From JALZDI01 sp035557095 (GTDB taxonomy: Bacteria > Actinomycetota > Actinomycetes > Propionibacteriales > Nocardioidaceae): a DNA stretch of 64,000 nt. The stretch lies in contig DATMEB010000135.1 of the NCBI GenBank assembly GCA_035557095.1, positions 1-64,000 on the forward strand, written 5' to 3'. A program made the position numbers and the translations under genes. The notes beneath the pieces are model-generated. The model ran no database searches, was not told the origin of the DNA, and was given only the letters and a program-made list of their open reading frames with translations. Positions 43,287 through 55,686 of the stretch are shown here, one piece after another. Positions within the stretch are counted from its first letter, which is position 1. Every line of letters begins with the position of its first letter.

Positions 43287-43311
43287 CCCCTCCTGTGCGA
43301 GGGGCATTTTT
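43287..43311 (+). terminator. intrinsic terminator in the leuS leader
   Basis: CCCCTC (43287-43292), loop CTGTGC, GAGGGG (43299-43304), then CATTTTT. It stands between the leader peptide and leuS and would end transcription before the gene unless prevented. Confidence 0.8.
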
Positions 43312-43371
43312 ATGTGAGCACTGCGTGAGCGGCTCCCACCAAGAGGCAGCGACGAGGAAGCAGGAGAAGGC

Positions 43372-45874
<2,503 letters not shown>

Positions 45875-45894
<20 letters not shown>

Positions 45895-47230
45895 CGTCCT
45901 CGCGTCCGCGTTCGCGGCTGACCAGCAGGACGCTGTCGCGTGCGACCTGCGAGCACGACCGGGTGAACGACTCCAGTGGTCCGCGGCCCACTGCGGTGAT
46001 GCACAGCATCGCGAACGCGGTGGCGCCGAGCACGTGCAGCACATACAGCTCCACGGTGTCTCGTGGCGGACCGACCTCGAGGTCGAGCGCCACCAGGTGC
46101 AGCGTGTAAAGCGTCAGGGTCATGGCCCCGGCGGCGAACACGACGCGCAGCACGCGCGGAACGGCCTGGCAGACCAGCAGGCACAGGCCGACCACGACCA
46201 TCGCGCTGCCGATGGTCTGGAACAGGTCGAACGTCGTGCTCGAGTGCGGCGCGGCCGTAGTCAGCCACCACCACGACGTGGTCGGCGTCGTGCCGAACGT
46301 GCCGCGCACGAGCGCCTGGTCGACCGGCATCAGGTCGAACGGCGAGGAGTCCGGAGCCGTGGCCCGCAGGTGCGCGAGGCCGTCGAGCCGGTGCAGGATC
46401 AGCCACGACGTACCCCAGGCGGCGAACGCCAGGACGACGCCGGTCACGGTCAGGCCGACGGCCACACTGATGCGACGCAACGGCAGCCGGCCGATCGCCA
46501 TGCCGGCCAGCAGATAGGCCAGCCACTGGAACGTGGGGTAGTAGCCGGTGAAGACCAGCTCCGTGACCAGCCGGAGCGGGTACTGCAGGAGGAAGTCCAA
46601 GGACGGGCTAGGGCCCAGGCGTTCGGGCAGATGCTCGCGCACGAGGTGGCTGAGCACCGGCGAGACGACGGCCCACCCGGCAGCGAGAGCGGCCAGCGTG
46701 CGCCAGCCCAGGCCGAGGAACGGCAGCCCGAACACGAACAGCACCCCGTAGTAGGTCAGGATCACCGCGATGCCGGTGTCGAGCTGGCCGAGGAAGAGGC
46801 CGAGCACGGCGATGACGGCGGCCCGGACGAGGATGCCGGCCCGCGCCGCCCGCAGCGCCGTACGCCGCGACGGTCGCTGCGTTCCGTCGGGCGTTCGCTC
46901 GGGGGTCGCCTCGGTGGTCCGGTCGGGGGTCTCCTCGGGGCCTGCCCCGGTGGACTCCGCCTGCGTCGGATCCGCGTCGGCGGGTGTGCTCGCGGCGCGG
47001 GCGGTGATCAGCGCCAGGCTCACCCCGGCCAGCAGCGCGAACAGCGCAGCCGCGCGGCCGCCCGCGACCTGCTGCCACCACGCCACCGTGCGCCCGTCGA
47101 CGCTGTCGGGCAGCAGGTGGGTGGCCATCATCCCGAAGAGCGCCAGGGCGCGGGCCATGTCGATGCCGACGATCCGCCGGTCGTCCGAGCCCACCTGCGG
47201 GCCGGAGGTCGTCGGCTCGGTCTTCGCCAC
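45875..47230 (-). CDS. DUF418/acyltransferase-like membrane protein
   Basis: About 451 residues with ten or so membrane helices. The N-terminal helix RRIVGIDMARALALFGMMATHLL resembles the opening of heparan-alpha-glucosaminide N-acetyltransferase-like and DUF418 proteins. A charged, Thr/Pro-rich loop (about 85-125) follows the second helix, and helix segments such as GAMTLTLYTLHLVALDLEV close the protein. Acceptor and donor are unknown. The GTG at 47230 is the likely start, with CATACT at -10 position for a leaderless message. It overlaps the leuS end by 20 bases. Confidence 0.78.
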
Positions 47231-47312
47231 GTTCGCGAGTATGCCTGACGCCACGGTGGCCGCCCGACGGTTAGGGGCCTCCGGCGACCGGCGCCAGGGT
47301 AGCCTCGCGGCC

Positions 47313-48161
47313 ATGTCCAGCCGGATCGTCCTGGTCACCGACTCGACGTCGATGCTCTCCGCCGATGTCGTGCAGGCGCACGACGTCACGGTGGTGCCGT
47401 TGCAGGTGGTCGTCGACAGCCGGTCGTACGACGAGAGCACCGACAGCGACGCGGCGATGGTCGCCGACGAGCTGCGCGCCGGGAAGCCCGTCAGCACCTC
47501 GAGGCCGAGCCCGCAGGCATTTCTGGAGGTCTACGAGGAGCTCGCGCGCGGGGGCGCCGACGCCGTCGTCTCGGTGCACCTGTCCGGCGAGATCTCGGGT
47601 ACCTGCGAGTCGGCCCGGCTGGCGGCGCGCGACGCGCCCGTGCCGGTCGAGGTCGTCGACTCACGGCTGGTGGGCGTGGGAACCGGGTTCGCCGTACTCG
47701 CGGCCGCCGAGGCGCTGGCCAGCGGCGCCGACGCCCCGAAGGCGGCCGACGCCGCTCGCCGTCGTGCCGCCGCGACGACCTCGCTGTTCTACGTCGACAC
47801 CCTCGAGCACCTGCACCGGGGCGGACGCATCGGCGCAGCGGCCAAGCTCGTCGGGTCGGTGCTCGCGGTCAAGCCACTGCTGCAGCTCGACGACGGCCGG
47901 GTCGTGCCGCTGGAGAAGGTGCGTACGTCGGCACGAGCGCTCGGCCGGCTGGAGCAGCTCGCGGTCGAGGCCGCGGGCAGCGAGGACGTGGACATCGCCG
48001 TGGCGCACCTGGCCAACCCGGAGCGGGCCGAGAAGGTGGCCGCGAACCTGAAGGACCGCGTTCCCGGCATCCAGGACCTCTCGGTCGGCGAGGTCGGCGC
48101 GGTCATCGGTGCGCACGTCGGGCCCGGCATGGTGGCCGTCGTGATCGCCCCGCGGGTCTGA
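47313..48161 (+). CDS. DegV family fatty-acid-binding protein
   Basis: 282 residues. DegV proteins bind fatty acids and act as FakB, presenting them to a FakA kinase for phosphorylation. Visible motifs: VTDSTSML (about 8-15), TSRPSPQAFLEVYEELARGGADAVVSVHLSGEISGT (about 62-97), and FYVDTLEHLHRGGRIGAAAKLVGS. TAGCCT lies before the ATG at 47313 with a leaderless spacing. No fakA lies beside it. Confidence 0.93.
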   Translation: MSSRIVLVTDSTSMLSADVVQAHDVTVVPLQVVVDSRSYDESTDSDAAMVADELRAGKPVSTSRPSPQAFLEVYEELARGGADAVVSVHLSGEISGTCESARLAARDAPVPVEVVDSRLVGVGTGFAVLAAAEALASGADAPKAADAARRRAAATTSLFYVDTLEHLHRGGRIGAAAKLVGSVLAVKPLLQLDDGRVVPLEKVRTSARALGRLEQLAVEAAGSEDVDIAVAHLANPERAEKVAANLKDRVPGIQDLSVGEVGAVIGAHVGPGMVAVVIAPRV

Positions 48162-48281
48162 GGCGCCCGACTGCGACGTCCCGACCCCGGTTCTCTCCAC
48201 GGCCGGTGTCGATCGGCCCGTCGTCCACAGCCGGCCGTCGCGGGTCTGCTCAGCCTCCCGGCCGCTGCCTAGCCTCCCCGC

Positions 48282-49343
48282 ATGAGTGTCCGAAAGACAG
48301 CGTTGGACCTGTCCGCGGCCGAGCTCGCGCGACGACGTCTCAGCCGGCTCGGCGCCGAGCTGTCGCCACCGGCCGAGGCGCGGGACGCTGCCCTCACTGC
48401 GGGCCCGCCACCATCCACGGGCGACCCCCGGCGGCCCTCCTGGGCCGACCACCGCACGGAGGCATGGCAGGCGGCCGAGCCGCCGGCGGCTCCGTTGCGG
48501 GCGGCCACCTCCGCTGACTCGGTCGCTGCACCGGCCGCTGCACCAGCCACGGCGCGCCGGGGCCGGCACGCCGGCGAGCGGTTGTCGTGGATCGGCCGGG
48601 GCGTCGACCGGGCAGGCGACGCCCTTCCACCCGGCCTGCAGGGCCGGCTCGCCATCACCGCCCACCACGTCACCGTGGTCGCCCTCGTTCTCGCCGCGGC
48701 GATGGCGGTCGCGGCCTGGATCGCGATCCGGTCGGCACCCGCCCCCGTGTCCCCTCCACGACAGGCCTCCCTGCGGCTCCCGGCCGCTCCGGCGGCGCCC
48801 TCCGCAGCGCCCACGGTCGAGCCCGTCGGCACCTCGGCTCTCGCGCCGGCTCCGCCGGGCGCCGGGGCGTCGGCGCCATCCGCGACGGCGGTCTTCGTGC
48901 ACGTGACGGGCAAGGTGCGCCGGCCGGGGGTGGTCGAGCTGGCCGCGGGCTCCCGGGTGATCGACGCGGTGGAGAAGGCCGGAGGAGCCCGAGCCGGTGT
49001 CAGGCTGGGCACGCTCAACCTGGCCCGCCCGGTGGTCGACGGAGAGCAGATCGCGGTCGGGGTGCGGGTGCCCGCGGTGGCACCTCCTGCGCCGCTGGGA
49101 GCCGTGTCGACGACTCCGCCGATCGCCGGGACCACCGCCGGTGTCCCCGGCTCCCTGGTCAACATCAACACAGCCGACCAGCTCGGCCTCGAGGAGCTAC
49201 CCGGCGTCGGGCCGGTGACCGCGACCAGCATCATCGAATGGCGCACGGAGCACGGCGGGTTCAGCACCGTCGACGAGCTGCTCGAGGTCTCGGGCATCGG
49301 CGAGGTCACGCTGGAGGAGCTGCGTGACCTGGTCACGATCTGA
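48282..49343 (+). CDS. comEA: competence protein ComEA
   Basis: DNA-binding receptor of the competence system, 353 residues. A Pro/Ala-rich cytoplasmic part (1-120), one membrane helix (about 128-150), a Pro-rich linker, an SLBB domain (FVHVTGKVRRPGVVELAAGSRVIDAVEKAGG, about 206-236), and a C-terminal helix-hairpin-helix pair (VNINTADQLGLEELPGVGPVTATSIIEWR, VSGIGEVTLEELRDLV). The long N-terminal part before the helix is larger than in Bacillus. TAGCCT six bases before the ATG suggests a leaderless message. Next is comEC. Confidence 0.93.
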   Translation: MSVRKTALDLSAAELARRRLSRLGAELSPPAEARDAALTAGPPPSTGDPRRPSWADHRTEAWQAAEPPAAPLRAATSADSVAAPAAAPATARRGRHAGERLSWIGRGVDRAGDALPPGLQGRLAITAHHVTVVALVLAAAMAVAAWIAIRSAPAPVSPPRQASLRLPAAPAAPSAAPTVEPVGTSALAPAPPGAGASAPSATAVFVHVTGKVRRPGVVELAAGSRVIDAVEKAGGARAGVRLGTLNLARPVVDGEQIAVGVRVPAVAPPAPLGAVSTTPPIAGTTAGVPGSLVNINTADQLGLEELPGVGPVTATSIIEWRTEHGGFSTVDELLEVSGIGEVTLEELRDLVTI

Positions 49344-51714
49344 CCCGCCTGCGCCCTCACCGGAGCCGGCGGCGGACCCCGTCGCGCGCCCGGTGGCGAG
49401 CCGTGGCCTCGGCTCCCGCGACGCCGGCTCGGCTCGTGAGCGGGCCGACTTCCGGCTGCTGCCCGCAGCGCTGGCGGTGTGGTGCGCCGCCGGGGTTGCG
49501 CAGGGCCTGCCGGTCCGACACAACCTGGCCGGGGCGGGTCTGCTGGTGCTGCTGGGGCTTCTGGTCGCGCGCCGGCGGCGGGTCTGGGGGGTGCCGGTGC
49601 TGCTCGTCGCCGCGGCGCTGGCGGTGACCGCACTGCGGCTCGCGGGCGTGGAGGCGGGTTCGGTGCGTGCGCTGGCCGACGAGCGGGCGGTGGTCTCGGG
49701 GACCGCGCAGGTGGTGACCGACCCCAAGCTGCGTCCCGGCCGGTTCGGTGACTTCGTGGTGCTGCGCGTGCTGTTCACCCGGGTGACCGGACGCGGCACG
49801 ACGACGCGGGTGCGCACGCCGGTGCTGGTCATCGCCGACCCGGCGTGGCGTGCGGTGGTGCCCGGGCAACGGCTGCAGGTCTCGGGTCGGCTGGATGCCG
49901 CCGACGGTCACGATCTGGCCGGAGTGCTGGTCGCGCGGGGACCGCCCGTCGTGGTCGGCGATCCCGGGCCGGTCGGTCGAGCGGTCAACGACCTGCGTGC
50001 CGGGCTGCGCGAGTCGGTGTCCGGCCTTCCGGCCGCCGAGCGGTCGCTGGTGCCGGCGCTGGTCGACGGCGACGACTCGGGGATGCCCGAGGAGGTGGCC
50101 GACGACTTCCGTACCACCGGGCTGACCCACCTGCTTGCCGTGTCGGGGGCCAACCTGACGCTGGTGCTCGCGTTCGTCCTCGTGCTGGGCCGCTGGTGCG
50201 GCGTGCGGGCCCGCGGGCTGCTGGTGCTCGGCGTGCTCGGAGTGGTCGGCTTCGTGCTGCTCGCCCGCACCGAACCCAGCGTCCTGCGGGCGGCCGCCAT
50301 GGGAGTCGTCGCGCTCGCCGGCCTGAGTGCCGGCGGCCGGCGCCGCGGGACTCGGGCGCTGTGCGTCGCGGTGGTCGTGCTCGTGCTGCTCGACCCCTGG
50401 CTGGCACGTTCGGTGGGGTTCGCCCTGTCGGTCCTCGCCACCGCGGGCATCCTCCTGCTCGCGCCGCCGTGGCGCGACGCGCTGAGCCGGTGGATGCCGA
50501 GGCTGCTCGCGGAGGCGCTCGCGGTTCCGCTGGCCGCGCAGATCGTGTGCACGCCCCTCGTGGCCGCGATCTCCGACCAGGTCAGCGTGGTCGCCGTGTT
50601 CGCCAACCTGCTGGCCGCACCGGCAGTGGCGCCGGCGACGGTCCTCGGGGTGGTCGCGACCCTGCTGGCTCCGGTCAGCGGTCTGCTGGCGTCCGTGGCG
50701 GGGTGGCTGGCGGGTCGGGCCGCGTGGTGGATCATCACCGTCGCCGAACGTGGCGCCGAGCTTCCCGGCGCGGCCGTGCCGTGGTCGGCGACGCCGGGCG
50801 CGCTGGTGCTGCTGACGACGCTGTGCCTGCTCGGTGTGCTGGCGATGGGCTGGGTGCTGTCCCGGCCGGTGGTGTCACTGGCACTGGCGCTGACCGCGGC
50901 GGTGCTGGTCGTGCGTCCGGCCGACGCGCTCGGCTGGCCACCGGCGGACTGGGTGATGGTGGCGTGTGACGTGGGCCAGGGAGACGCGGTCGTGCTCAAC
51001 GCCGGAGACGGCGACGCCGTTGTCGTCGACACCGGACCCGACCCGGGCGCGGTCGACCGCTGCCTGGACCGGCTGGAGGTCGAGTCGGTGCCACTGGTCG
51101 TGCTCTCGCATCTGCACGCCGACCACGCAGAGGGACTGAGCGGTGTGTCCGACGGGCGCACTGTCGGGGAGGTCGAGATCGGCTCGTCGAGCACCCCTGC
51201 CGAGCAGTTCCGCTCGGTGCTGACGTGGACCCAGCGCAACCGGATTTCTGCCCGGCGGGCCGTCTACTCCGAGCGGCGCCGCCTCGGCGCGCTGTCGTGG
51301 CGGGTCATCGCACCGGAGGGTGCCGCGTCTTGGTCTCCGACGGCCGAGAGCAGCGACGAGAACAACGCCAGCCTGGTGCTGCTCGCCCGCTACCGCGGGT
51401 TGCGCATGCTGCTCACCGGTGACATCGAACCGGAGGCGCAGCAGGCGCTGCTGCGGTCCGGCTACGGGCTCCGGGCCGACGTCCTCAAGGTTCCGCACCA
51501 CGGGTCGCGCTACCAAGAGCCGGCGTTCCTGACCGCCGTCGGTGCCGACGTCGCCGTGGTGTCCGCCGGCCGTGACAACGACTACGGCCATCCGGCCGAG
51601 ACGACGCTGCGGCTGCTGCAGCGCGAGGGCACCGACGTCTACCGCACCGACCTGGCCGGCGACGTGGCCGTGCTCTGGTCCGACGGCGACCTGCGGGTGA
51701 AGACCCGACGCTGA
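49324..51714 (+). CDS. comEC: DNA internalisation protein ComEC/Rec2
   Basis: Membrane channel for single-stranded DNA uptake, 796 residues. An N-terminal soluble domain lies between helices, then the Competence domain (GLTHLLAVSGANLTLVLAFVL near 270) with about ten helices, and a C-terminal metallo-beta-lactamase-like domain (VACDVGQGDAVVLN near 550, LSHLHADHAEGL near 595, KVPHHGSRYQEP near 725). The HxHxDH motif is intact. The GTG at 49324 overlaps comEA by 20 bases, with GGAGG upstream. Confidence 0.93.
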   Translation: MTWSRSDPPAPSPEPAADPVARPVASRGLGSRDAGSARERADFRLLPAALAVWCAAGVAQGLPVRHNLAGAGLLVLLGLLVARRRRVWGVPVLLVAAALAVTALRLAGVEAGSVRALADERAVVSGTAQVVTDPKLRPGRFGDFVVLRVLFTRVTGRGTTTRVRTPVLVIADPAWRAVVPGQRLQVSGRLDAADGHDLAGVLVARGPPVVVGDPGPVGRAVNDLRAGLRESVSGLPAAERSLVPALVDGDDSGMPEEVADDFRTTGLTHLLAVSGANLTLVLAFVLVLGRWCGVRARGLLVLGVLGVVGFVLLARTEPSVLRAAAMGVVALAGLSAGGRRRGTRALCVAVVVLVLLDPWLARSVGFALSVLATAGILLLAPPWRDALSRWMPRLLAEALAVPLAAQIVCTPLVAAISDQVSVVAVFANLLAAPAVAPATVLGVVATLLAPVSGLLASVAGWLAGRAAWWIITVAERGAELPGAAVPWSATPGALVLLTTLCLLGVLAMGWVLSRPVVSLALALTAAVLVVRPADALGWPPADWVMVACDVGQGDAVVLNAGDGDAVVVDTGPDPGAVDRCLDRLEVESVPLVVLSHLHADHAEGLSGVSDGRTVGEVEIGSSSTPAEQFRSVLTWTQRNRISARRAVYSERRRLGALSWRVIAPEGAASWSPTAESSDENNASLVLLARYRGLRMLLTGDIEPEAQQALLRSGYGLRADVLKVPHHGSRYQEPAFLTAVGADVAVVSAGRDNDYGHPAETTLRLLQREGTDVYRTDLAGDVAVLWSDGDLRVKTRR

Positions 51715-51764
51715 CCGCGTGACGGCGCCGAGTGCGGGGGAGCGCCGTGACATAGTGAGCGGCG

Positions 51765-52745
51765 ATGGCCCCACGCACCGCCCCCGACGTTCTCGGCAAG
51801 GTCACGTTGATCACCGGCGGCGAGGAGTTCCTCGCCGAGCGAGCGATCCGCACTGTCGTCGACGCCGTACGCTCCGCCGACCCCGATGCCGACCTCACGG
51901 AGACGGTGGGCGCCGAGGTCGGCCCCGGTGCGCTGGCCGAGCTCACCAGCCCGTCGCTGTTCGCGGAGCGGCGGGCGGTGGTCGTGCGTGACCTCCCCGA
52001 GGTGCCCGATGACGGGGTCGCCGGCCTGCTCGCCTGCGCGGCGCAACCGCCCGACGACATCGCGCTGGTGCTGGTGCATCCCGGCGGCCAGAAGGGTAAG
52101 GGGATGCTCGACAAGCTGCGCAAGGCCGGCGTGAGCGAGGTCAGGTGCGAGGCGCCGAAGGCCTACGAGCTGCCCCGGTTCGCCGCGGCGGAGGTGCGCC
52201 GGGCCGGCGGCCGGGTCGACGACGAGGCCGCGGGCGCCCTCGTCGACGCTGTGGGCACGGACCTGCGGGCGCTGGCCGGAGCGGCCGCACAGCTGGCCAA
52301 CGACTTCTCCGGCGAGGCGATCACCGACGAGCACGTGGGCCGCTACTTCGGCGGGCGGGCCGAGGTGAAGGGGTTCGCTGTCGCCGACGCCGCGATCTCC
52401 GGTCAGCTGGCTCCTGCGCTGGAGCAGCTGCGCTGGGCGCTCAACAACGGCGTCGTGCCGGTGTTGATCACCAGCGCGTTCGCCAGTGGGCTACGTGCGT
52501 TGGCGCGGTACACCACAGCGCCCCGCGGGCTGCAGGAGGGTGAGCTGGCCCGAGAGGTCGGCGTGCCTCCGTGGAAGCTCCGGTCGCTGCGCGGCCAGGC
52601 GAGGGGCTGGGGACCGAGCGGGCTCGCGGACGCCATCACGGCTGTGGCGCGAGCCGACGCCGACGTCAAGGGTGCCTCCGGCGACCCCGACCACGCGCTC
52701 GAGCGGATGGTGCTGGCTGTCGCCGAGGCACGCGCCGGCCGCTGA
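51765..52745 (+). CDS. holA: DNA polymerase III delta subunit
   Basis: 326 residues, the clamp-loader subunit that opens the beta clamp. Diverged AAA+ fold: VTLITGGEEFLAERAIRTVV near the N-terminus, LTSPSLFAERRAVVVRDL near 65, AGAAAQLANDF near 175 and the helical C-terminal collar (GVPPWKLRSLRGQARGWG). Start ATG 51765 follows CATAGT by eight bases. It follows comEC in the standard comEA-comEC-holA order. Confidence 0.94.
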   Translation: MAPRTAPDVLGKVTLITGGEEFLAERAIRTVVDAVRSADPDADLTETVGAEVGPGALAELTSPSLFAERRAVVVRDLPEVPDDGVAGLLACAAQPPDDIALVLVHPGGQKGKGMLDKLRKAGVSEVRCEAPKAYELPRFAAAEVRRAGGRVDDEAAGALVDAVGTDLRALAGAAAQLANDFSGEAITDEHVGRYFGGRAEVKGFAVADAAISGQLAPALEQLRWALNNGVVPVLITSAFASGLRALARYTTAPRGLQEGELAREVGVPPWKLRSLRGQARGWGPSGLADAITAVARADADVKGASGDPDHALERMVLAVAEARAGR

Positions 52746-52809
52746 GTCCGGCTGACCCCTGCGGCGACCAGCACGCCGCCCCAGCACCCGTCAGGCCCGG
52801 ACATGACGA

Positions 52810-52836
52810 AGGCGCCGTCCCGGTGGGACGACGCCT
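52810..52836. terminator. hairpin between holA and rpsT
   Basis: GGCG and GTCCC on the left pair with GGGAC and CGCC on the right around a three-base loop. It lies between convergent genes and could end both; the T-tract is short on either strand. Confidence 0.55.
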
Positions 52837-52858
52837 GCGTGCAGCGGTGCGGGTGCGC

Positions 52859-53119
52859 CTAGAGCGAGGCCGCGCGCTTGGTGATGGCCGACTTCTTGTT
52901 GGCGGCCTGGTTCTTGTGGATGACCCCGGCCGACGCGGCCTGGTCGAGCTTGCGGTTGGCGGCCTGAGCGGCCTGCTGCGCCTTGTCGTTGTCACCGGAG
53001 TCGGCGGCCTCGCGGAAGCGGCGGATGGCCGTCTTGATCGACGACTTGACCGACTTGTTGCGCTCGCGGGCGAGCTCGTTCTGCCGGTTGCGCTTGATCT
53101 GGGACTTGATGTTCGCCAC
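52859..53119 (-). CDS. rpsT: 30S ribosomal protein S20
   Basis: 86 residues, basic, three-helix protein that binds 16S rRNA. ANIKSQIKRNRQNELARERNKSVKSSIKT at the N-terminus and GVIHKNQAANKKSAITKR at the end are the family pattern. The GTG at 53119 is the normal start; the frame upstream is leader. It is convergent with holA. Confidence 0.97.
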   Translation of the reverse strand: MANIKSQIKRNRQNELARERNKSVKSSIKTAIRRFREAADSGDNDKAQQAAQAANRKLDQAASAGVIHKNQAANKKSAITKRAASL

Positions 53120-53247
53120 GAAGCAGCTGCCTTTGATGAAGTGTGGGACGAGGACTGCGCTAGGCACCGGACCCTCGGCGAGTACAGCAATGCCGGGTCG
53201 GCGCTCAACGCGCGACTGCCCAGGTTAGCAGCGGGCGCGGTTTCCGC

Positions 53248-53712
53248 TCAAATCGGGTCAGCGACTCGCTCGGCCTCGTCGCGCAGCGCCTCCAGGGTCG
53301 CGCGCATCCCGCGGATGTTGGTCTGCTCGCGCGAGCCCATCGCAGCGTCGAGCACGCGGCGTGCCACTCTCGGCCGCCGGTCGGTCCAGCGTTCGGTGAC
53401 CGTGCACCCGCGTTCACTGGCGTCGATGGCGTACTCCCAGCGCGCCACCTTGACCGGGCCGACCGTGATCTCGAACGCGAACGTGCGACCGGGGTCTGCG
53501 GTCACCACCTCGCCGAACGTCGACCAGCAGACCTTGCCGCGGCGGTTGTGCCCGATGAACCTCGCGCCCGCCTCCGGGCTGCGCACCGGGCCGCGCCAGG
53601 TGATCCCCGTGCACTCGGGGCTCCAGGAGCCCATCCTGGGCAGGTCGCTGATCAGCGCGTAGATCGCGGCGGGCTCGGCGGCGATCTCGACGGAGTCGGT
53701 CAGGTCAGACAT
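53248..53712 (-). CDS. SRPBCC family protein
   Basis: 154 residues with the START/polyketide-cyclase-like fold: VEIAAEPAAIYALISDLPRMGSWSPECTG at the N-terminus, GARFIGHNRRG, then RTFAFEIT and WEYAID strands, and a long C-terminal helix (RRVLDAAMGSREQTNIRGMRATLEALRDEA). Such proteins bind hydrophobic ligands in a cavity; the ligand is unknown. The ATG at 53712 starts it. It is divergent from lepA, about 100 bases away. Confidence 0.88.
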   Translation of the reverse strand: MSDLTDSVEIAAEPAAIYALISDLPRMGSWSPECTGITWRGPVRSPEAGARFIGHNRRGKVCWSTFGEVVTADPGRTFAFEITVGPVKVARWEYAIDASERGCTVTERWTDRRPRVARRVLDAAMGSREQTNIRGMRATLEALRDEAERVADPI

Positions 53713-53813
53713 GCCACCGCAGTAAACCAGGCGCCGCGCGTGGGATGATGGGCCGGTACCGCGCACCGTCGTGCGCCTCGATCCCCACACATGTCCCCAA
53801 CCGGAAGTGGTTC

Positions 53814-55682
53814 GTGCCTCAGCCTCCCGCCGCGCCGAAGCCCGGTCGTACCGATCCCGCGATCATCCGCAACTTCTGCATCATCGCGCACATCGACCAC
53901 GGCAAGTCCACGCTGGCCGACCGCATGCTGCAGCTCACCGGGGTCGTGGAGGGCCGCTCGATGCGGGCGCAGTACCTCGACAGGATGGACATCGAGCGCG
54001 AGCGCGGCATCACGATCAAGAGCCAGGCAGTGCGGATGCCCTGGCATCCCGACGGGCGTGACCCGGCCGAGCCGCCGTACGTGCTCAACATGATCGACAC
54101 TCCCGGCCACGTCGACTTCACCTACGAGGTGTCCCGGTCGCTGGCCGCGTGCGAGGGTGCGGTGCTGCTCGTCGACGCGGCGCAGGGCATCGAGGCGCAG
54201 ACGCTGGCAAACCTCTACCTGGCGCTCGAGGCCGACCTGCACATCATCCCGGTGCTGAACAAGATCGACCTGCCGAGTGCGCAGCCGGACAAGTACGCCG
54301 CGGAGCTCGCGCACATCATCGGCTGCGACGAGTCGGAGGTGCTCCGCGTCTCGGCGAAGACCGGCGACGGCGTCGAGGACCTGCTCAACCTCATCGTCGA
54401 ACAGGTGCCGTCCCCTCGCGGGGAGGCCGAGGCCCCGGCCCGGGCCATGATCTTCGACTCCGTCTACGACACCTACCGCGGCGTGGTCACCTACGTGCGG
54501 GTCATCGACGGCGGGCTCAGCCACCGGGACCGGATCAAGATGATGTCGACCGGTGCGGTGCACGAGATGCTCGAGGTCGGCGTGATCTCGCCGGATCCGA
54601 TCAAGACCCAGGACATCGGGGTGGGCGAGGTCGGCTACCTCATCACCGGGGTCAAGGACGTGCGCCAGTCCCGCGTCGGTGACACCGTCACCTCTGCCAA
54701 CCGGCCGGCGACCGATCCGCTCGCCGGCTACCGGCACCCCAACCCGATGGTGTTCGCCGGCCTGTACCCGATCGATGGCGACGAGTACCCGACGCTGCGC
54801 GACGCGCTCGACAAGCTGCAGCTCAACGACGCCGCGCTGGCGTACGAGCCGGAGACGTCGGGAGCCCTGGGCTTCGGCTTCCGCTGCGGCTTCCTCGGAC
54901 TGCTGCACCTGGAGATCGTGCGCGAACGCCTCGAGCGCGAGTTCGGCCTCGACCTGATCTCAACCGCGCCCAACGTCGTCTATCGCGTCCTGATGGAGGA
55001 CGGCACCGAGCACGACGTGACCAACCCCAGCGAGTACCCCGTGGGCAAGATCGCCGAGGTGCACGAGCCGATGGTGAGTGTGACCCTGCTCACGCCCAGC
55101 GAGTTCATCGGTGCGGTGATGGAGCTGTGCCAGAGCCGGCGGGGCGCGATGCGGTCCATGGACTACCTGTCCGAGGACCGGGTCGAGCTGCGCTACACGC
55201 TGCCGCTGGCCGAGATCGTCTTCGACTTCTTCGACGCGCTGAAGTCGCGCACCAAGGGCTACGCGTCGCTGGACTACGAGCCGGTCGGCGAGCAGGTGGC
55301 CGACCTGGTGAAGGTCGACATCCTGCTGCAGGGCGACCCGGTCGACGCGTTCAGCGCGATCGTGCACCGTGACCAGGCGTACTCCTACGGCGTGGCACTG
55401 GCGCAGAAGCTCAAGGAGCTGATCCCGCGCCAGCAGTACGAGGTGCCGATCCAGGCTGCGATCGGGGCGCGGGTGATCGCGCGAGAGACCATCCGGGCGA
55501 TCCGCAAGGACGTCCTTGCCAAGTGCTACGGCGGCGACATCACCCGTAAGCGCAAGCTGCTGGAGAAGCAGAAGGAAGGCAAGAAGCGGATGAAGATGGT
55601 GGGCCGCGTCGAGGTCCCGCAGGAGGCGTTCATCGCCGCCCTGTCCACCAGCGGCGGCGGCCCCGACAAGGGCAAGAAGTAG
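53814..55682 (+). CDS. lepA: elongation factor 4
   Basis: LepA GTPase, about 622 residues, which acts on stalled or assembling ribosomes. G domain: IAHIDHGKSTLADRML (about 21-36), DTPGHVDFTYEVSRSLAACEGAVLL, and NKIDLPSAQPD. LepA-specific C-terminal part: YASLDYEPVGEQVADLVKVDILLQGDPVDAFSAIVH and ETIRAIRKDVLAKCYGGDITRKRKLLEKQKEGKKRMK. The GTG at 53814 is chosen for GGAAGTGG upstream; an ATG at 53745 would add 23 residues. Confidence 0.96.
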   Translation: MPQPPAAPKPGRTDPAIIRNFCIIAHIDHGKSTLADRMLQLTGVVEGRSMRAQYLDRMDIERERGITIKSQAVRMPWHPDGRDPAEPPYVLNMIDTPGHVDFTYEVSRSLAACEGAVLLVDAAQGIEAQTLANLYLALEADLHIIPVLNKIDLPSAQPDKYAAELAHIIGCDESEVLRVSAKTGDGVEDLLNLIVEQVPSPRGEAEAPARAMIFDSVYDTYRGVVTYVRVIDGGLSHRDRIKMMSTGAVHEMLEVGVISPDPIKTQDIGVGEVGYLITGVKDVRQSRVGDTVTSANRPATDPLAGYRHPNPMVFAGLYPIDGDEYPTLRDALDKLQLNDAALAYEPETSGALGFGFRCGFLGLLHLEIVRERLEREFGLDLISTAPNVVYRVLMEDGTEHDVTNPSEYPVGKIAEVHEPMVSVTLLTPSEFIGAVMELCQSRRGAMRSMDYLSEDRVELRYTLPLAEIVFDFFDALKSRTKGYASLDYEPVGEQVADLVKVDILLQGDPVDAFSAIVHRDQAYSYGVALAQKLKELIPRQQYEVPIQAAIGARVIARETIRAIRKDVLAKCYGGDITRKRKLLEKQKEGKKRMKMVGRVEVPQEAFIAALSTSGGGPDKGKK

Positions 55683-55686
55683 CCCG

